64,000 bases of DNA. Source: an uncultured Ruminococcus sp. GTDB lineage: Bacteria > Bacillota > Clostridia > Oscillospirales > Ruminococcaceae. Below, one piece after another: positions 10,330 to 19,801 of the stretch (within the stretch, counting starts at the first letter, position 1; each line of letters begins with the position of its first letter). The stretch is from positions 62,001 through 126,000 of the forward strand of contig CASEUJ010000033.1 in NCBI GenBank assembly GCA_949291125.1. The letters are read 5' to 3'. The notes under the pieces were generated by a model. That model worked only from the letters and a program-made list of their open reading frames with translations, made no database searches and was not told the origin of the DNA. A program made the position numbers and the translations under genes.

Positions 10330-12279
10330 TCATTCGCCCTGTACCGGGTCCCCGATATTGTCCTGCGGTGCAGGCTGCCCTCCTGCAGGAGCTTCCGTAG
10401 GTGCCTGTGTCGGCGCTTGCGTTGCCGCTTCTGTCGGTGCCTCAGTTGGTGCTTCTGTCGTAGGAGGTTCTGTGGTTTCCGGTTCCGGATTATAGGCATA
10501 ATATACCACAACCTGATAATTATCATTCAGATTAATCTGATCACCGGCATCCACATCTACTTCCTGCCCATTACGTGTCACCAAAATTCCGATCACACTG
10601 CCGTTGCTATAACTGCTGGTAGTCTGCGATTGCGTTGTATATGAAATATGCAACGCATCCAGTTCGCTTGAATAAGAACTGATACCATAACCATAGTAAG
10701 ACGGGATCTCGACCGTTGCCGGCCCAATGCAGACTTGAATCCGCACCGGTTTTGAGGAGTCGAATGTTTCTCCGGCATCATATTCCTGCCAACATATCTG
10801 CCCCGCCGCATATGTATCATCAAAGACTTCTTCTACATCGAATGTGATCCATGAGGCATATTGTTCCCGCTGGTTCTCATAATTTTTCCCCAAAAGATTT
10901 GGCATAATACTATCTCCGGCGGGTGCTGTTGTCGCCTCTGTAGCCTCTTGCGTTGCTTCTGCATTGTCATCCGAAACACCAGTCACTTGCATTGAAGTAT
11001 CTGAAGTCGAGGAAATCGACGAATTATCATTGCCGCCCATCCAATCGCCGGCAAACACAAACACACAAATTAAAAGAACAAGCAGCAGCACAATGCCTAC
11101 AATAATCGGCACTTTCAGACGATCAATCGCCCCCGCCTTTTCGCGGCCATCGTCATATCCGTCCTCGCCATATGTATCATACGCATAATCATCCGAATAA
11201 CCTGTGTCATAATCCGGATACTCCGTTTCTTCATACGACGGATAATCTTCCTGCGGATAATCGTCGGCATAGTCATTCTGCGAAAAATCATAGCCGCCGA
11301 GCGGGATCTCATCCTCTGCCGCATGTTCATCAAAAAGATTTGTTACAAGCTGCGTCACAGTCTGAATCCGTTCTTCACTGTTCAAGTGCATACCGCGCAT
11401 AATCACGTTGGAAACATGCCGCGGCACATTCGGATTCAGAACCGACGGTGCGACCAAATTGTCATTTTCCAAGCGACTAATAGCCGACGGCGGCATGCTG
11501 CCGGTCAGGACACGATAGATCACCGCACAGACCGCATAGACATCCGTCCACGTTCCCTGCCGCTCGTTTGCTGCATATTGTTCAGGTGCAGCATAACCAT
11601 TATAAATTTCGCATGTCAGCTCTGTATTCGCCGTCCGCACCGCAGCGATCGAAAATGCCGACAAAATAAATTCGCCCTTATTTGTCACATAGATCGTATC
11701 CGGCGAAATAGCGCGATGTACGACGCCGGAATTATGCAACAGACTCAGTGTTGTCATTAGTGGCGGCAGCATGTGCGAAAGCTGTCCCCACGTCAATTCT
11801 CCGGCATTTTCCTTCAGATAGTCTACAAAGCGGATACTTTCGACATATTCATCCACAACATAAGTGGTATTGTTTTCTGCAAACAGATCCACAACTGTGT
11901 AAATATGCACCTGTCCGCGCAGACGCGCCAAGGACTTATGCAGCTCTGTGAATTCCGCCATCAGCGCTTTGTACTGCGCCAGACGTGCCGGGATCACACG
12001 GATCACCGGCGAACCGGTCACACGTGTACAGAGATTCTGCGGCATATATTCGCGCAGCAGTACCTTACAGCCGATGGACTGGTCGTATGCCAGATAGGTC
12101 ACGCCTTCGCCGTTCACCGACTGCACTACGCCAACAATATATCGATCATGCAGATGCGTTCCCGGTTGAATAAAAGATGGGTCACTCGGAGACTGGTCAT
12201 AATATCCGCAATGCGGACAAACGCCGCCGGAAAATTCCGTGCGTTCCATACAGCCATAGCATAACTTCCGTTCTCCCAA
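10330..12279 (-). CDS. Membrane-anchored Ser/Thr pseudokinase with zinc ribbon and PASTA-like repeats
   Basis: Looks like a PASTA-type Ser/Thr kinase sensor but probably lacks catalysis. Order: N-terminal zinc ribbon (Cys7, Cys10, Cys21, Cys24); kinase fold (about 45-310); acidic Tyr/Asp-rich linker (about 325-380); one membrane helix (about 390-410); two PASTA-like modules outside; and a Pro/Thr/Glu-rich C-terminal tail. The catalytic HRD is HRA (His188), the DFG position reads SAF, and the VAIK Lys position appears to be Arg (VLLR, about 76). APE is kept. The start is a TTG at 12279 because AGGAGG lies seven bases upstream; longer in-frame starts have no such site. Product 649 aa. A role in binding cell-wall fragments or scaffolding a signalling complex is inferred. 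It has its own promoter (12421-12449) and terminator. Confidence 0.85.
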   Translation of the reverse strand: MGERKLCYGCMERTEFSGGVCPHCGYYDQSPSDPSFIQPGTHLHDRYIVGVVQSVNGEGVTYLAYDQSIGCKVLLREYMPQNLCTRVTGSPVIRVIPARLAQYKALMAEFTELHKSLARLRGQVHIYTVVDLFAENNTTYVVDEYVESIRFVDYLKENAGELTWGQLSHMLPPLMTTLSLLHNSGVVHRAISPDTIYVTNKGEFILSAFSIAAVRTANTELTCEIYNGYAAPEQYAANERQGTWTDVYAVCAVIYRVLTGSMPPSAISRLENDNLVAPSVLNPNVPRHVSNVIMRGMHLNSEERIQTVTQLVTNLFDEHAAEDEIPLGGYDFSQNDYADDYPQEDYPSYEETEYPDYDTGYSDDYAYDTYGEDGYDDGREKAGAIDRLKVPIIVGIVLLLVLLICVFVFAGDWMGGNDNSSISSTSDTSMQVTGVSDDNAEATQEATEATTAPAGDSIMPNLLGKNYENQREQYASWITFDVEEVFDDTYAAGQICWQEYDAGETFDSSKPVRIQVCIGPATVEIPSYYGYGISSYSSELDALHISYTTQSQTTSSYSNGSVIGILVTRNGQEVDVDAGDQINLNDNYQVVVYYAYNPEPETTEPPTTEAPTEAPTEAATQAPTQAPTEAPAGGQPAPQDNIGDPVQGE

Positions 12280-12420
12280 AGCGATACCTCCTATCGTTTC
12301 TGTTCCGATATCCCAAGTCAAAACATTTCAGCGCCGCGTACATCTTACGCGCACGCATCCGGTTTTATGCGTTGCAAAAAGCCAGATGCCAGAGACATCC
12401 GACGCTTTCTGCCCTTATAT

Positions 12421-12449
12421 ATTCTATCAGCAACCGCCCGTGTTGTCAA
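12421..12449 (-). promoter_or_regulatory. Sigma-A promoter of the pseudokinase gene
   Basis: Minus strand TTGACA (12444-12449), 17-bp spacer, TAGAAT (12421-12426). The ~135-nt leader carries a short hairpin (GTCGGATG with CATCTGGC) followed by TTTTT near 12375-12400, a possible weak attenuator. Confidence 0.8.
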
Positions 12450-12518
12450 CTATTTTTCTGAAATTGCAATCTGATTCCGCACAAATTGTAGCCATTTGTA
12501 ACAGTTCTGATACCAGTG

Positions 12519-13802
12519 TTAACTGCTGATCAGCCCTTTTTCCAAGAGTCTTTGGGCGCCAAAAAGTACGCCAATCTTGCCGCTGGTATAGGTAATGCCA
12601 CCTTGCATCCACACGGCAAACGGTTCGCGGATTGGCGCGTCGGCGGAAAGTTCAATCGATGCGCCCATGGTAAAGGCTCCTGCCGCCATGATCACCTGAT
12701 TCTGATATCCCGGCATATCCCATGCTTCCGGCGTAACAAAAGAATCAATGGGAGATCCATGCTGGATTCCCTGACAAAAGGCCGTAAGGCGTGCTTCGTC
12801 ACCAAGCTGGATTGCTTCGACGATATCGCCGCGCGGCTGAGAAACCGCCGGGTAACACGAAAAGCCGAAAGAGCCAAACAGTGCAGCCGCAAAATCTGCC
12901 GTTTTTAGGGCGCTTGCAGTTGTATCCGGCGCATGAAAAAAGCCAAGATAGAGTTCGCGATTCATCTCCAGCGTGCAGCCAACCTCTTTACCCATCCCAA
13001 TACAAGTCAGACGCTCAGCACACTGTTGTACCAGTTCCCTTTTTCCGGCAATATAGCCGCCGGTGCGTGCAATACCGCCGCCAACATTTTTGATCATTGA
13101 GCCGATCATGATATCACACCCAACCTGTACCGGCTCTCTGGTTTCCACAAATTCCCCATAACAGTTATCGACCATAATGATCGCATCTGGATTGGCGTGC
13201 CGCACTTGTTCCGCCAAGGATTCGATTTGCGCAATGGTGAGCGCCGGACGCAGCGAATACCCGCGTGAGCGCTGGATATATGCAACCTTTACACCGCGCA
13301 CGGCTTCCGGCACGCCAAAATAATCAGGCGTACCATCCGGCAAAAGGGGCAGCTCAGCATACTCGATCCCAAAATTTTTCAGCGAACCGCTTATTTTGCT
13401 GCCGTCCAGCCCGATGACTTCAGTTAGCGTATCATAAGGTCTGCCAGTCAAGGACACCATCTTATCTCCGGTACGCAATACACCGAACAGCGCCACCGTC
13501 AGCGCATGCGTTCCAGAAACGAAATTATGGCGCACCAGCGCATCTTCCGCACCAAATGTTTTGGCAACAACACGATCGAGCGTATCTCTGCCCTGATCAT
13601 CATAGCCATATCCCGTAGTACCGGACAGGCACGGTGCACTAACCCGGCAATCCCGAAACGCCGCCAGCACTTTTGCACCGTTATAGGCGGCATTTGCCTC
13701 AAAATGGGCAAAATCTTCACGGCATGCCGCTTCTGCACGTTCTGCCGCATCCAAAAGACACGGATCGATCTCAAAAAAATCCTGAATTTCACTATTTCCC
13801 AT
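12519..13802 (-). CDS. ynbB: YnbB/aluminium-resistance family PLP protein (methionine gamma-lyase-like)
   Basis: PLP-dependent fold-type I protein of the family annotated as methionine gamma-lyase-related or 'aluminium resistance protein'. Supporting motifs are SGTTGYGYDDQGRDTLD, RHNFVSGTHAL, the PLP region IIMVDNCYGEFVE and the Schiff-base Lys in GSMIKNVGGGIARTGGYIAGK. 427 aa, the usual length. Physiological substrate is unsettled for the family. Follows the acetyltransferase with a 3-bp gap; its AGGAG lies inside the end of that gene. Probably the last gene of the murD-M42-M42-GNAT-ynbB run. Confidence 0.88.
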   Translation of the reverse strand: MGNSEIQDFFEIDPCLLDAAERAEAACREDFAHFEANAAYNGAKVLAAFRDCRVSAPCLSGTTGYGYDDQGRDTLDRVVAKTFGAEDALVRHNFVSGTHALTVALFGVLRTGDKMVSLTGRPYDTLTEVIGLDGSKISGSLKNFGIEYAELPLLPDGTPDYFGVPEAVRGVKVAYIQRSRGYSLRPALTIAQIESLAEQVRHANPDAIIMVDNCYGEFVETREPVQVGCDIMIGSMIKNVGGGIARTGGYIAGKRELVQQCAERLTCIGMGKEVGCTLEMNRELYLGFFHAPDTTASALKTADFAAALFGSFGFSCYPAVSQPRGDIVEAIQLGDEARLTAFCQGIQHGSPIDSFVTPEAWDMPGYQNQVIMAAGAFTMGASIELSADAPIREPFAVWMQGGITYTSGKIGVLFGAQRLLEKGLISS

Positions 13803-13805
13803 GGA

Positions 13806-14591
13806 TCACAATGCTCCTTTTTCCTGCTGTTCTTTCGGCACATCCTGCCGTTCTAACACATATTCTGAATCAATCTCACGAAAGCCAATCTCACGGTAAA
13901 AACTTTTCCGGATATCAAGCGCATAGAGCGCCGCATGTTTCCCGGCTGCATCAAGCTGTGATGCGATCCACCGTAAAAAATCTCTGGCATAGCCGCTGCC
14001 GCGTTGTGCCGCTTTTGTGGCAACCTGCCCTACCAGTACCGCATCGTGGTCATCGTAGATAAGCGTCAGCGTCGAGCTGTCCCGGTATGTCAGAACGCGG
14101 CTTACGCCATGGCGCAGACGATGGGAAGTATCGGTCAGCCAGAGCGAATGCTCCATGAGGTTCGGAAATCCCTCATGGAGAATCTCATAGACGGTGTCAA
14201 GATCCGGCGATTCATTGATATCTTCCGGATCAAACTGATCCGATGGTGCAGATGGTGTCAGAGCAAAGGTCGTGCGATGCAACTTCTGATAATTCGAAAG
14301 CTGTTCCAGACCCGGTAAGAGTGTCTGGGCGCACTCAATACGAAACGGGAGATGCATTGCCACGAAACTACAGAGCTCTTCTGTCGGTAGCACATCAGGC
14401 GTACAGATCAGAAGCGTAGAATTGAACAACAGCATCCAACCGCCGCCCTCAGAATACGACAAACGAAAAAACCGACAAAAATCATAGACGCCGCCATAAG
14501 CTCGGTAATACGCTAAGATCTGTCTGCCACGCCAAGTGGATTCCAAAACAGCAGTTTCGTTCAAAGTAAAGGATTGAATTTGTTGTATCAT
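13806..14591 (-). CDS. GNAT-family N-acetyltransferase
   Basis: GNAT acetyltransferase: the C-terminal ~120 residues carry the acetyl-CoA loop region (VGQVATKAAQRGSGYARD, motif A Q/RxxGxA/G) and the final beta-alpha unit SFYREIGFREI typical of GNAT ends. The N-terminal half (~130 residues) has no feature I recognise and may be a divergent GNAT domain or substrate-binding part. 261 aa. The start overlaps the upstream M42 peptidase by 4 bp (ATGA). Substrate unknown. Confidence 0.78.
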   Translation of the reverse strand: MIQQIQSFTLNETAVLESTWRGRQILAYYRAYGGVYDFCRFFRLSYSEGGGWMLLFNSTLLICTPDVLPTEELCSFVAMHLPFRIECAQTLLPGLEQLSNYQKLHRTTFALTPSAPSDQFDPEDINESPDLDTVYEILHEGFPNLMEHSLWLTDTSHRLRHGVSRVLTYRDSSTLTLIYDDHDAVLVGQVATKAAQRGSGYARDFLRWIASQLDAAGKHAALYALDIRKSFYREIGFREIDSEYVLERQDVPKEQQEKGAL

Positions 14592-15625
14592 GCGTCCATA
14601 TTCTCCATGATTTCCGTGATAAGCAGCGGCAAGAGCTTTTCACAGTTTTCCGCGTCTGTCAAATCTGCCAAGCTCGTCGGTGCATGGAGATAGCGGCAGG
14701 GCAGCGACACCGACAATGTACGGACTCCGTTTCGGCTCACATGGATCGCACCACTGTCATTGCCGCCGGTAATGCGTGATTTGGTCTGACAGAAGATCTG
14801 ATGCTGTCTGCACAGCGAAAACGCTGCCTGTACCATCTCGCGGTCATAGATCGTCGCCCGATCCATAATGGAAATGACGGGACCATTACCTAAACTGCAA
14901 ACCTTTGCGTCGCCCTCCGCTCCGGCAAGATCGGCAGCAGTAGTGGCCTCTAAGACAATGGCAAACTCCGGTGATTCGGCGAATGCTGCCGTTTTTGCAC
15001 CACGCAGTCCAATCTCTTCCTGCACAAGAAATGCAGCTGTAAAATCATACTGTGCCGGCTGTTCCAAAAGCCGCAGCAATGCCGCACAGCCAAAGCGGTC
15101 ATCGATCGCCTTACTCATAATACGGCGATCGGGCGTGATATAGAAATTCGGCATAAAATAAACAAATGTTCCCGGCGGCGCGTATTGTGCTGCCTGTGCT
15201 TCACTTTGCGCACCAATGCCTAGTACCAATGCACCAAACTGTGGCAGCTGGTCCTTTTCCTCTTTTGACATAAGATGCACCGGTTTTGCACCAATGACGC
15301 CTATGCACTTTTTTTCACCAACCAACACTTGCCGTCCGATGACAACAGAGGCATCGATGCCGCCGACCGGTGCGATACAAAGCGTCCCATCAGCGTTGAT
15401 ATGCGTCACGATCAAACCGACTTCATCCATATGGGCACTAATCATGAGCTTGTGCGGCGCACGGTTTATGCCACGTTTTTGCACCAAAAGATTGCCAAGC
15501 GCATCTACATGCCATGATACATGATCAAAGTGGCTGATTTTTTCGATCAGAAATCCGCGTACAGTCCCCTCATCTCCGGAAGTGCTGCAAAGGTTACAAA
15601 GCGGTTCGAGATATGGATTCAGCAC
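14588..15625 (-). CDS. M42 family metallo-aminopeptidase (copy 1)
   Basis: M42 di-metal aminopeptidase (glutamyl aminopeptidase/FrvX/YsdC type), a cytosolic tetrahedral peptidase that trims peptides in characterised homologues. Metal and catalytic residues visible: ISAHMDEVG, KAIDDRFG, VQEEIGLRGAK, the Glu-for-Asp variant LEATTAAD, and the terminal His in YLHAPTS. 345 aa, normal. Overlaps copy 2 upstream by 7 bp and the GNAT gene downstream by 4 bp. Confidence 0.9.
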   Translation of the reverse strand: MLNPYLEPLCNLCSTSGDEGTVRGFLIEKISHFDHVSWHVDALGNLLVQKRGINRAPHKLMISAHMDEVGLIVTHINADGTLCIAPVGGIDASVVIGRQVLVGEKKCIGVIGAKPVHLMSKEEKDQLPQFGALVLGIGAQSEAQAAQYAPPGTFVYFMPNFYITPDRRIMSKAIDDRFGCAALLRLLEQPAQYDFTAAFLVQEEIGLRGAKTAAFAESPEFAIVLEATTAADLAGAEGDAKVCSLGNGPVISIMDRATIYDREMVQAAFSLCRQHQIFCQTKSRITGGNDSGAIHVSRNGVRTLSVSLPCRYLHAPTSLADLTDAENCEKLLPLLITEIMENMDA

Positions 15626-16701
15626 GATGCATGCACCTCCTTTTCCGCAAACGGCGGAATATCCTGTGCCATCGGCGTATCGCCGTCAAACACAGCATTC
15701 TCTAAGTATGCCGCCAATAATCTTCCGGTCGCTTCGACATCAGCGATCGCGATCAGTTCTGACGGCGTATGCATATAGCGCAGCGGGATCGAAACCGTCG
15801 CCGCCGCCACACCACAGCGTGTCACAGAAAAGCGATCTGCATTGGTGCCGGTCATCCCTGGCATCACTTCTGGCTGCCATGCAATGGCATTCTGACGAGC
15901 AGTATAAATCAGCGTTTTGGACAGTGTGCGCGACAGTGAAGGAGAGATCCCAATCATAGGGCCTTTGCCAAGCTTGCCACATTTTTTGGGATCATCGCCG
16001 TGTCCCAGTGCAAAGGTCACATCTACTGCAATGGCGATATCTGGGTCGATGGCGAATGCGCCGATCATAGCACCACGTTCACCGACCTCCTCCTGTGTGG
16101 AAAAGAGCACACTGATCGTACAGGGAAGCTCTTTCCCTTTCACTTGTTCCAGTGCATATAAGATCGCCGCCATTCCACAACGATCATCGAGTGAAGCACC
16201 CGTTACAGTGTCATTCAAAAGTGTCTGCAACGGCATATCGAAAGACACGCTGTCTCCGGGCTGAATGCGAGCTTCAAGCGTTTCCTTAGAAAGCCCGGTG
16301 TCAATGGCAAGCTCCTCGATAGAAACCACTTGTTCTTTTCCATTCTGCAAATGCGGCGGCACGCAGCAGACAACGCCGGGAATTTCTGTACATCCATGCA
16401 GGATTACACGCTGATCCGGCAGAAGTCGTCTATCAAGGCCTCCGACATTCCCCACCCGGATAAAGCCCTCATCTGTGATGGCAGTGACATAAAAGCCCAC
16501 CTGATCCATGTGGGCATCGAGCAGGACATGCGGCTTTGCCGGCGTGCGCATGCCGATAGTACCGATCACATTGCCATGACTAACTTCTACTGTATCACAA
16601 TACGGCGCAAGGAGCACTTTTGCCGTCTGTGCAATGTTGCCCTCACACCCGGAAACACCGTACGCAGCAGTGAGTTGCTGCAATAATTTCATCAAATCCA
16701 T
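15619..16701 (-). CDS. M42 family metallo-aminopeptidase (copy 2)
   Basis: Second M42 peptidase, clearly divergent from its neighbour: LDAHMDQVGFYV, GASLDDRCGM, FSTQEEVGERGA, AVDVTFALGHG and YMHTPSE supply the two-metal site and catalytic Glu. 360 aa. The tandem pair may have different specificities, or form mixed oligomers; the sequence does not decide. It lies 4 bp after murD's stop, on the same strand. Confidence 0.9.
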   Translation of the reverse strand: MDLMKLLQQLTAAYGVSGCEGNIAQTAKVLLAPYCDTVEVSHGNVIGTIGMRTPAKPHVLLDAHMDQVGFYVTAITDEGFIRVGNVGGLDRRLLPDQRVILHGCTEIPGVVCCVPPHLQNGKEQVVSIEELAIDTGLSKETLEARIQPGDSVSFDMPLQTLLNDTVTGASLDDRCGMAAILYALEQVKGKELPCTISVLFSTQEEVGERGAMIGAFAIDPDIAIAVDVTFALGHGDDPKKCGKLGKGPMIGISPSLSRTLSKTLIYTARQNAIAWQPEVMPGMTGTNADRFSVTRCGVAAATVSIPLRYMHTPSELIAIADVEATGRLLAAYLENAVFDGDTPMAQDIPPFAEKEVHASC

Positions 16702-16705
16702 CGCG

Positions 16706-18100
16706 TCAGCTCAGCTCCTTCACAAGGGTTTTGAAATGGTTGCCACGTGCTTCAAAATTCGGATAGAGGTCAAAGCTTGCACATGCCGGGGACAGCGTTA
16801 CGATATCGCCGGGCTGTGCCAGACGGCGCGCAGTTGCAACAGCTTCTTCCATGGAAGATACGTGTCTGAATTCCGGCGTACCGGGTGCATAATACTGACT
16901 ACTGCGAATAGCCGCTTCGATCTTATCGGCAGTGACACCCATCAGGATCACCAACTTTACCTGCTGACAAACCGTATCCGCCATGGGTTCAAAGGGGATC
17001 TTTTTATCATAGCCACCCATGATCACAATCAACTTCTGAGAAAAGGAACGCAGTCCGGCGAGAACGCGTGTCGGGCTTGTTGCAATGCTGTCATTATACC
17101 ACTTTACACCGTCCAGCTCCCGGACAAATTCAATGCGGTGTTCCACGCCTCCGAAGTGTTCTGCAACATATACAATATCTTCCGTAGATACAGCACCCCA
17201 AACAGCACTGATCGCAGCAAGATAGTTTTCCACGTTATGCATACCCGGAATGCGAATCTGGTCTTTGTGTACGACCGAGATCAAATTTCCCTTGCCATCC
17301 GCATAACAGAGCGTGCCATCTTCCCGCAAAAACGCACCGCGTTTGGGCGTATTCTGAATAGAAAACGTCGAAAGTGTGCCACGCACCATGGATGCAAGTT
17401 CCATTGTCGGTGCATTGTCAAGGTTCAATACGGTACGCGAAAAGGCATCCTGATGTGCGATCAGATTGGTCTTTGCCCAGATATATTCCTCCATCGTGCC
17501 ATGTACATCCAAATGATTCGGTGCAATATTGGTGATCACAGCCACATCTGGCGACTGGCGCATGGACAACAACTGAAAGCTCGAAAGTTCCACCACTGCC
17601 ACATCCTCCGGCCGGATGTCCTCAATGATCGGCAATAGTGCGCGGCCAATGTTGCCCCCCTTATGTACACGATAACCGGCACGGGTGAGAAACTCAGAGA
17701 TCAGCGTTGTGGTTGTCGTTTTGCCATCCGATCCGGTGACAGCATAGATCCTGCATGGGCACAGCGAGAAGAACACTTCCATTTCCGATGTGATCACAAC
17801 GCCTTCGTTGCGTGCTTCCTGCAATTTTTCATGATGATAATACACACCTGGCGAACGGAATACCACATCGAAATCCGTCAGACTGTCGAGATAGCTATCT
17901 CCCAACCGGAACTCCACACCAATGGACGCAAATTCATCGTATACATCGTTAAGCTGCTCTTTTGACTTACGATCAAGCAGAGTGACAGCGATTCCTTTTT
18001 TGCGGAACAAGCGAATGATATCTCCGTTTGTTACGCCAGTGCCGATAAATGCCACACGACTTTGTTTCATGTGGTCAAAAAATTCTTGTATATGACGCAT
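16706..18100 (-). CDS. murD: UDP-N-acetylmuramoyl-L-alanine:D-glutamate ligase
   Basis: Adds D-Glu to UDP-MurNAc-L-Ala in the cytosolic phase of peptidoglycan synthesis. The ATP loop GSDGKTTTTTL, the Mur-ligase block NIAPNHLDVHGTMEEY, and the late VKWYNDSIATSPTRVLAGL and TLSPACASFDLYPNFEARG segments are all present and specific for MurD. 464 aa. The ATG at 18100 has GGAGGAG upstream with good spacing; an in-frame start 24 bases earlier lacks it. It sits outside a dcw cluster, with peptidases downstream and a cyclophilin upstream. Confidence 0.96.
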   Translation of the reverse strand: MRHIQEFFDHMKQSRVAFIGTGVTNGDIIRLFRKKGIAVTLLDRKSKEQLNDVYDEFASIGVEFRLGDSYLDSLTDFDVVFRSPGVYYHHEKLQEARNEGVVITSEMEVFFSLCPCRIYAVTGSDGKTTTTTLISEFLTRAGYRVHKGGNIGRALLPIIEDIRPEDVAVVELSSFQLLSMRQSPDVAVITNIAPNHLDVHGTMEEYIWAKTNLIAHQDAFSRTVLNLDNAPTMELASMVRGTLSTFSIQNTPKRGAFLREDGTLCYADGKGNLISVVHKDQIRIPGMHNVENYLAAISAVWGAVSTEDIVYVAEHFGGVEHRIEFVRELDGVKWYNDSIATSPTRVLAGLRSFSQKLIVIMGGYDKKIPFEPMADTVCQQVKLVILMGVTADKIEAAIRSSQYYAPGTPEFRHVSSMEEAVATARRLAQPGDIVTLSPACASFDLYPNFEARGNHFKTLVKELS

Positions 18101-18139
18101 TTTTCTCCTCCAGACTCTGTCCATCTATGGACAGCATAG

Positions 18140-18171
18140 CAGGCACGCGGTAATGAATCGACGTGCCTGCA
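18140..18171 (-). other. Intercistronic hairpin between cyclophilin gene and murD
   Basis: Perfect 9-bp stem GCAGGCACG/CGTGCCTGC with a 14-nt loop, no T run on either side, so not a standard terminator; it may protect or process the mRNA. Confidence 0.5.
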
Positions 18172-18208
18172 TGTTGTGCTTTGATTTTCTTTCGAAATAA
18201 ATTAATAT

Positions 18209-18895
18209 TTAATCTAAAAAGTCATTCATGGTGATCTGTACACGAGGATTGCCATCTGCGTCATCCTCAATCATCTTTACTTCTTCCATGACAATCGGCG
18301 TATTCGGAGATGAGATCGCACCGTCACTGCCCATCGAGCGTTCCACTTCGAGGAAGGAATCTACCACTTCCATTCCCTCGGTCACTTTGCCAAATGCCGC
18401 ATAGGAACCATCAAGGAATGTGCAATCACCATAACAGATGAAGAACTGGCTCGATGCGCTATTGTAATCGGTAGAGCGAGCCATAGATACCACACCTCTG
18501 GTGTGAGACAGATCATTTTCCACGCCGTTTTCTGCAAATTCTCCCTTGATGTTTTCATCGCTCCCACCGGTGCCGTTCCCATTCGGATCACCGCCTTGCG
18601 CCATAAAATCATCGACCACACGGTGAAAAGTCAGACCATTATAAAAGCCCTCTTCTACCAGATTTTCAAAGTTTTCACAGGTGATCGGCGCTATATCTGG
18701 ATAGAGCGTAATGACAAAGGTATCTCCCACTTCGCCGGATGTTATTTCTGCTGAAGAATTGTCAACATCCTCAAGCTTTCCTGCCTCTTCCGAAGTTGAA
18801 CTGCTGTTATCATTACCGCATCCACCGAATGCGCCCAGCATCAACACGGCGCTACAAGCCAGCGCAAAATATTTCAGGGTATTTCTTTTTTTCAT
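18209..18895 (-). CDS. Cyclophilin-type peptidyl-prolyl isomerase lipoprotein
   Basis: Extracytoplasmic cyclophilin that probably assists folding of exported proteins. A lipoprotein signal ([10 protein letters not shown]..., lipobox LGAFGGC) is followed by a Ser-rich linker and a cyclophilin domain with [40 protein letters not shown] and [12 protein letters not shown], i.e. the usual active-site Arg/Phe/Met/Gln set. 228 aa. The ATG at 18895 has GGAAAGGA upstream. A strong promoter at 19018-19046 gives a ~110-nt leader with a CAGACG/CGTCTG stem. Confidence 0.93.
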   Translation of the reverse strand: MKKRNTLKYFALACSAVLMLGAFGGCGNDNSSSTSEEAGKLEDVDNSSAEITSGEVGDTFVITLYPDIAPITCENFENLVEEGFYNGLTFHRVVDDFMAQGGDPNGNGTGGSDENIKGEFAENGVENDLSHTRGVVSMARSTDYNSASSQFFICYGDCTFLDGSYAAFGKVTEGMEVVDSFLEVERSMGSDGAISSPNTPIVMEEVKMIEDDADGNPRVQITMNDFLD

Positions 18896-19017
18896 ATAAA
18901 ACGTTCCTTTCCTGCAAATCCACTGTATCTGCCGCAGCGTCTGCAATTTCTCATTTGCAATTCCGGTCAGACGTCTACATCAAAATACAGTCGACGTCGT
19001 TTCGTCTGAATGCATTT

Positions 19018-19046
19018 ATTATATCATATATTCATGGGAAATGCAA
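19018..19046 (-). promoter_or_regulatory. Sigma-A promoter of the cyclophilin gene
   Basis: Minus strand TTGCAT (19041-19046), 17-bp spacer, TATAAT (19018-19023). The rest of 19047-19473 is AT-rich; the only structure seen is an ACACCTTGAT...ATCAAGGCGTTTT inverted repeat across about 19361-19435. Confidence 0.82.
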
Positions 19047-19473
19047 GGATTTTTTTCTCCCTGCAGCAGAGCGCATCGCTTTACCGGACTTTCCCATGCA
19101 GCCATAAAAAAATGCGTAAACACGTGCCTAAAAGGGATCCGCTGATGCATCTTTCAAATGTGGTCTGTGACTAAAATAAATGAATGTGAGATTTAATTTT
19201 ATATGTCATGAAATTAATCTATTTAATAAAAACTTGTATATGTTTTCCAAATGCACCTGCTTTCACAACATCATGTTCAACGCCGTAGACTGAAGAATGG
19301 TTTGAACGTATAAAAGCACATAAAAGTAGTTTCACTTATTCTCAAAAGTATGTTCATATAACACCTTGATCCGAGAGAGAATACATCATTTATCCGATGA
19401 GTTTTTTCAATGAAGTATATATCAAGGCGTTTTGGGAAAAGATAAAAATAAAAATCCAGTTAGGAGTATGAAC

Positions 19474-19725
19474 ATGAAACGCGATGAATTAATTCGACAA
19501 GTAAAAGAAAAATACGCAGGTATTGCATCCGCTGAAAGTCAGCAACATTTTCATGACACCACGACAAACGTCACAGCGGAAGCTTACTATGAAAAACTGC
19601 TTCAATCTGTGATCAATGAGATTTCCAACGGAACCTTTGACAATGTACGTTCTGCCGATGAGATAATTAATAAGGTCGCCGCTGATAAATCTATACTTTC
19701 TGATTGGAAGCAAACAAATGCATAA
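19474..19725 (+). CDS. Small hypothetical protein (83 aa)
   Basis: Not recognised. A soluble, mostly helical, mixed-charge protein beginning MKRDELIRQVKEKYAG, with no signal peptide, membrane segment or Cys pairs. Reality is supported by AGGAG seven bases before the ATG at 19474 and a clean terminator right after the stop. No clear promoter was seen. It lies at the edge of the AT-richer patch carrying Ku and LigD-like ligase, convergent with yyaL. Confidence 0.6.
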   Translation: MKRDELIRQVKEKYAGIASAESQQHFHDTTTNVTAEAYYEKLLQSVINEISNGTFDNVRSADEIINKVAADKSILSDWKQTNA

Positions 19726-19726
19726 C

Positions 19727-19768
19727 AAAAAGGAGTGCCTTACCGTGATTGTAATCGCACTCCTTTTT
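19727..19768. terminator. Bidirectional intrinsic terminator
   Basis: Perfect 12-bp stem AAAAAGGAGTGC/GCACTCCTTTTT (19727-19738 with 19757-19768) between convergent genes, with T runs on both strands. Confidence 0.85.
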
Positions 19769-19801
19769 ATGTTGTTCATCGCTTGGACTTTTTGTTTAAT
19801 A

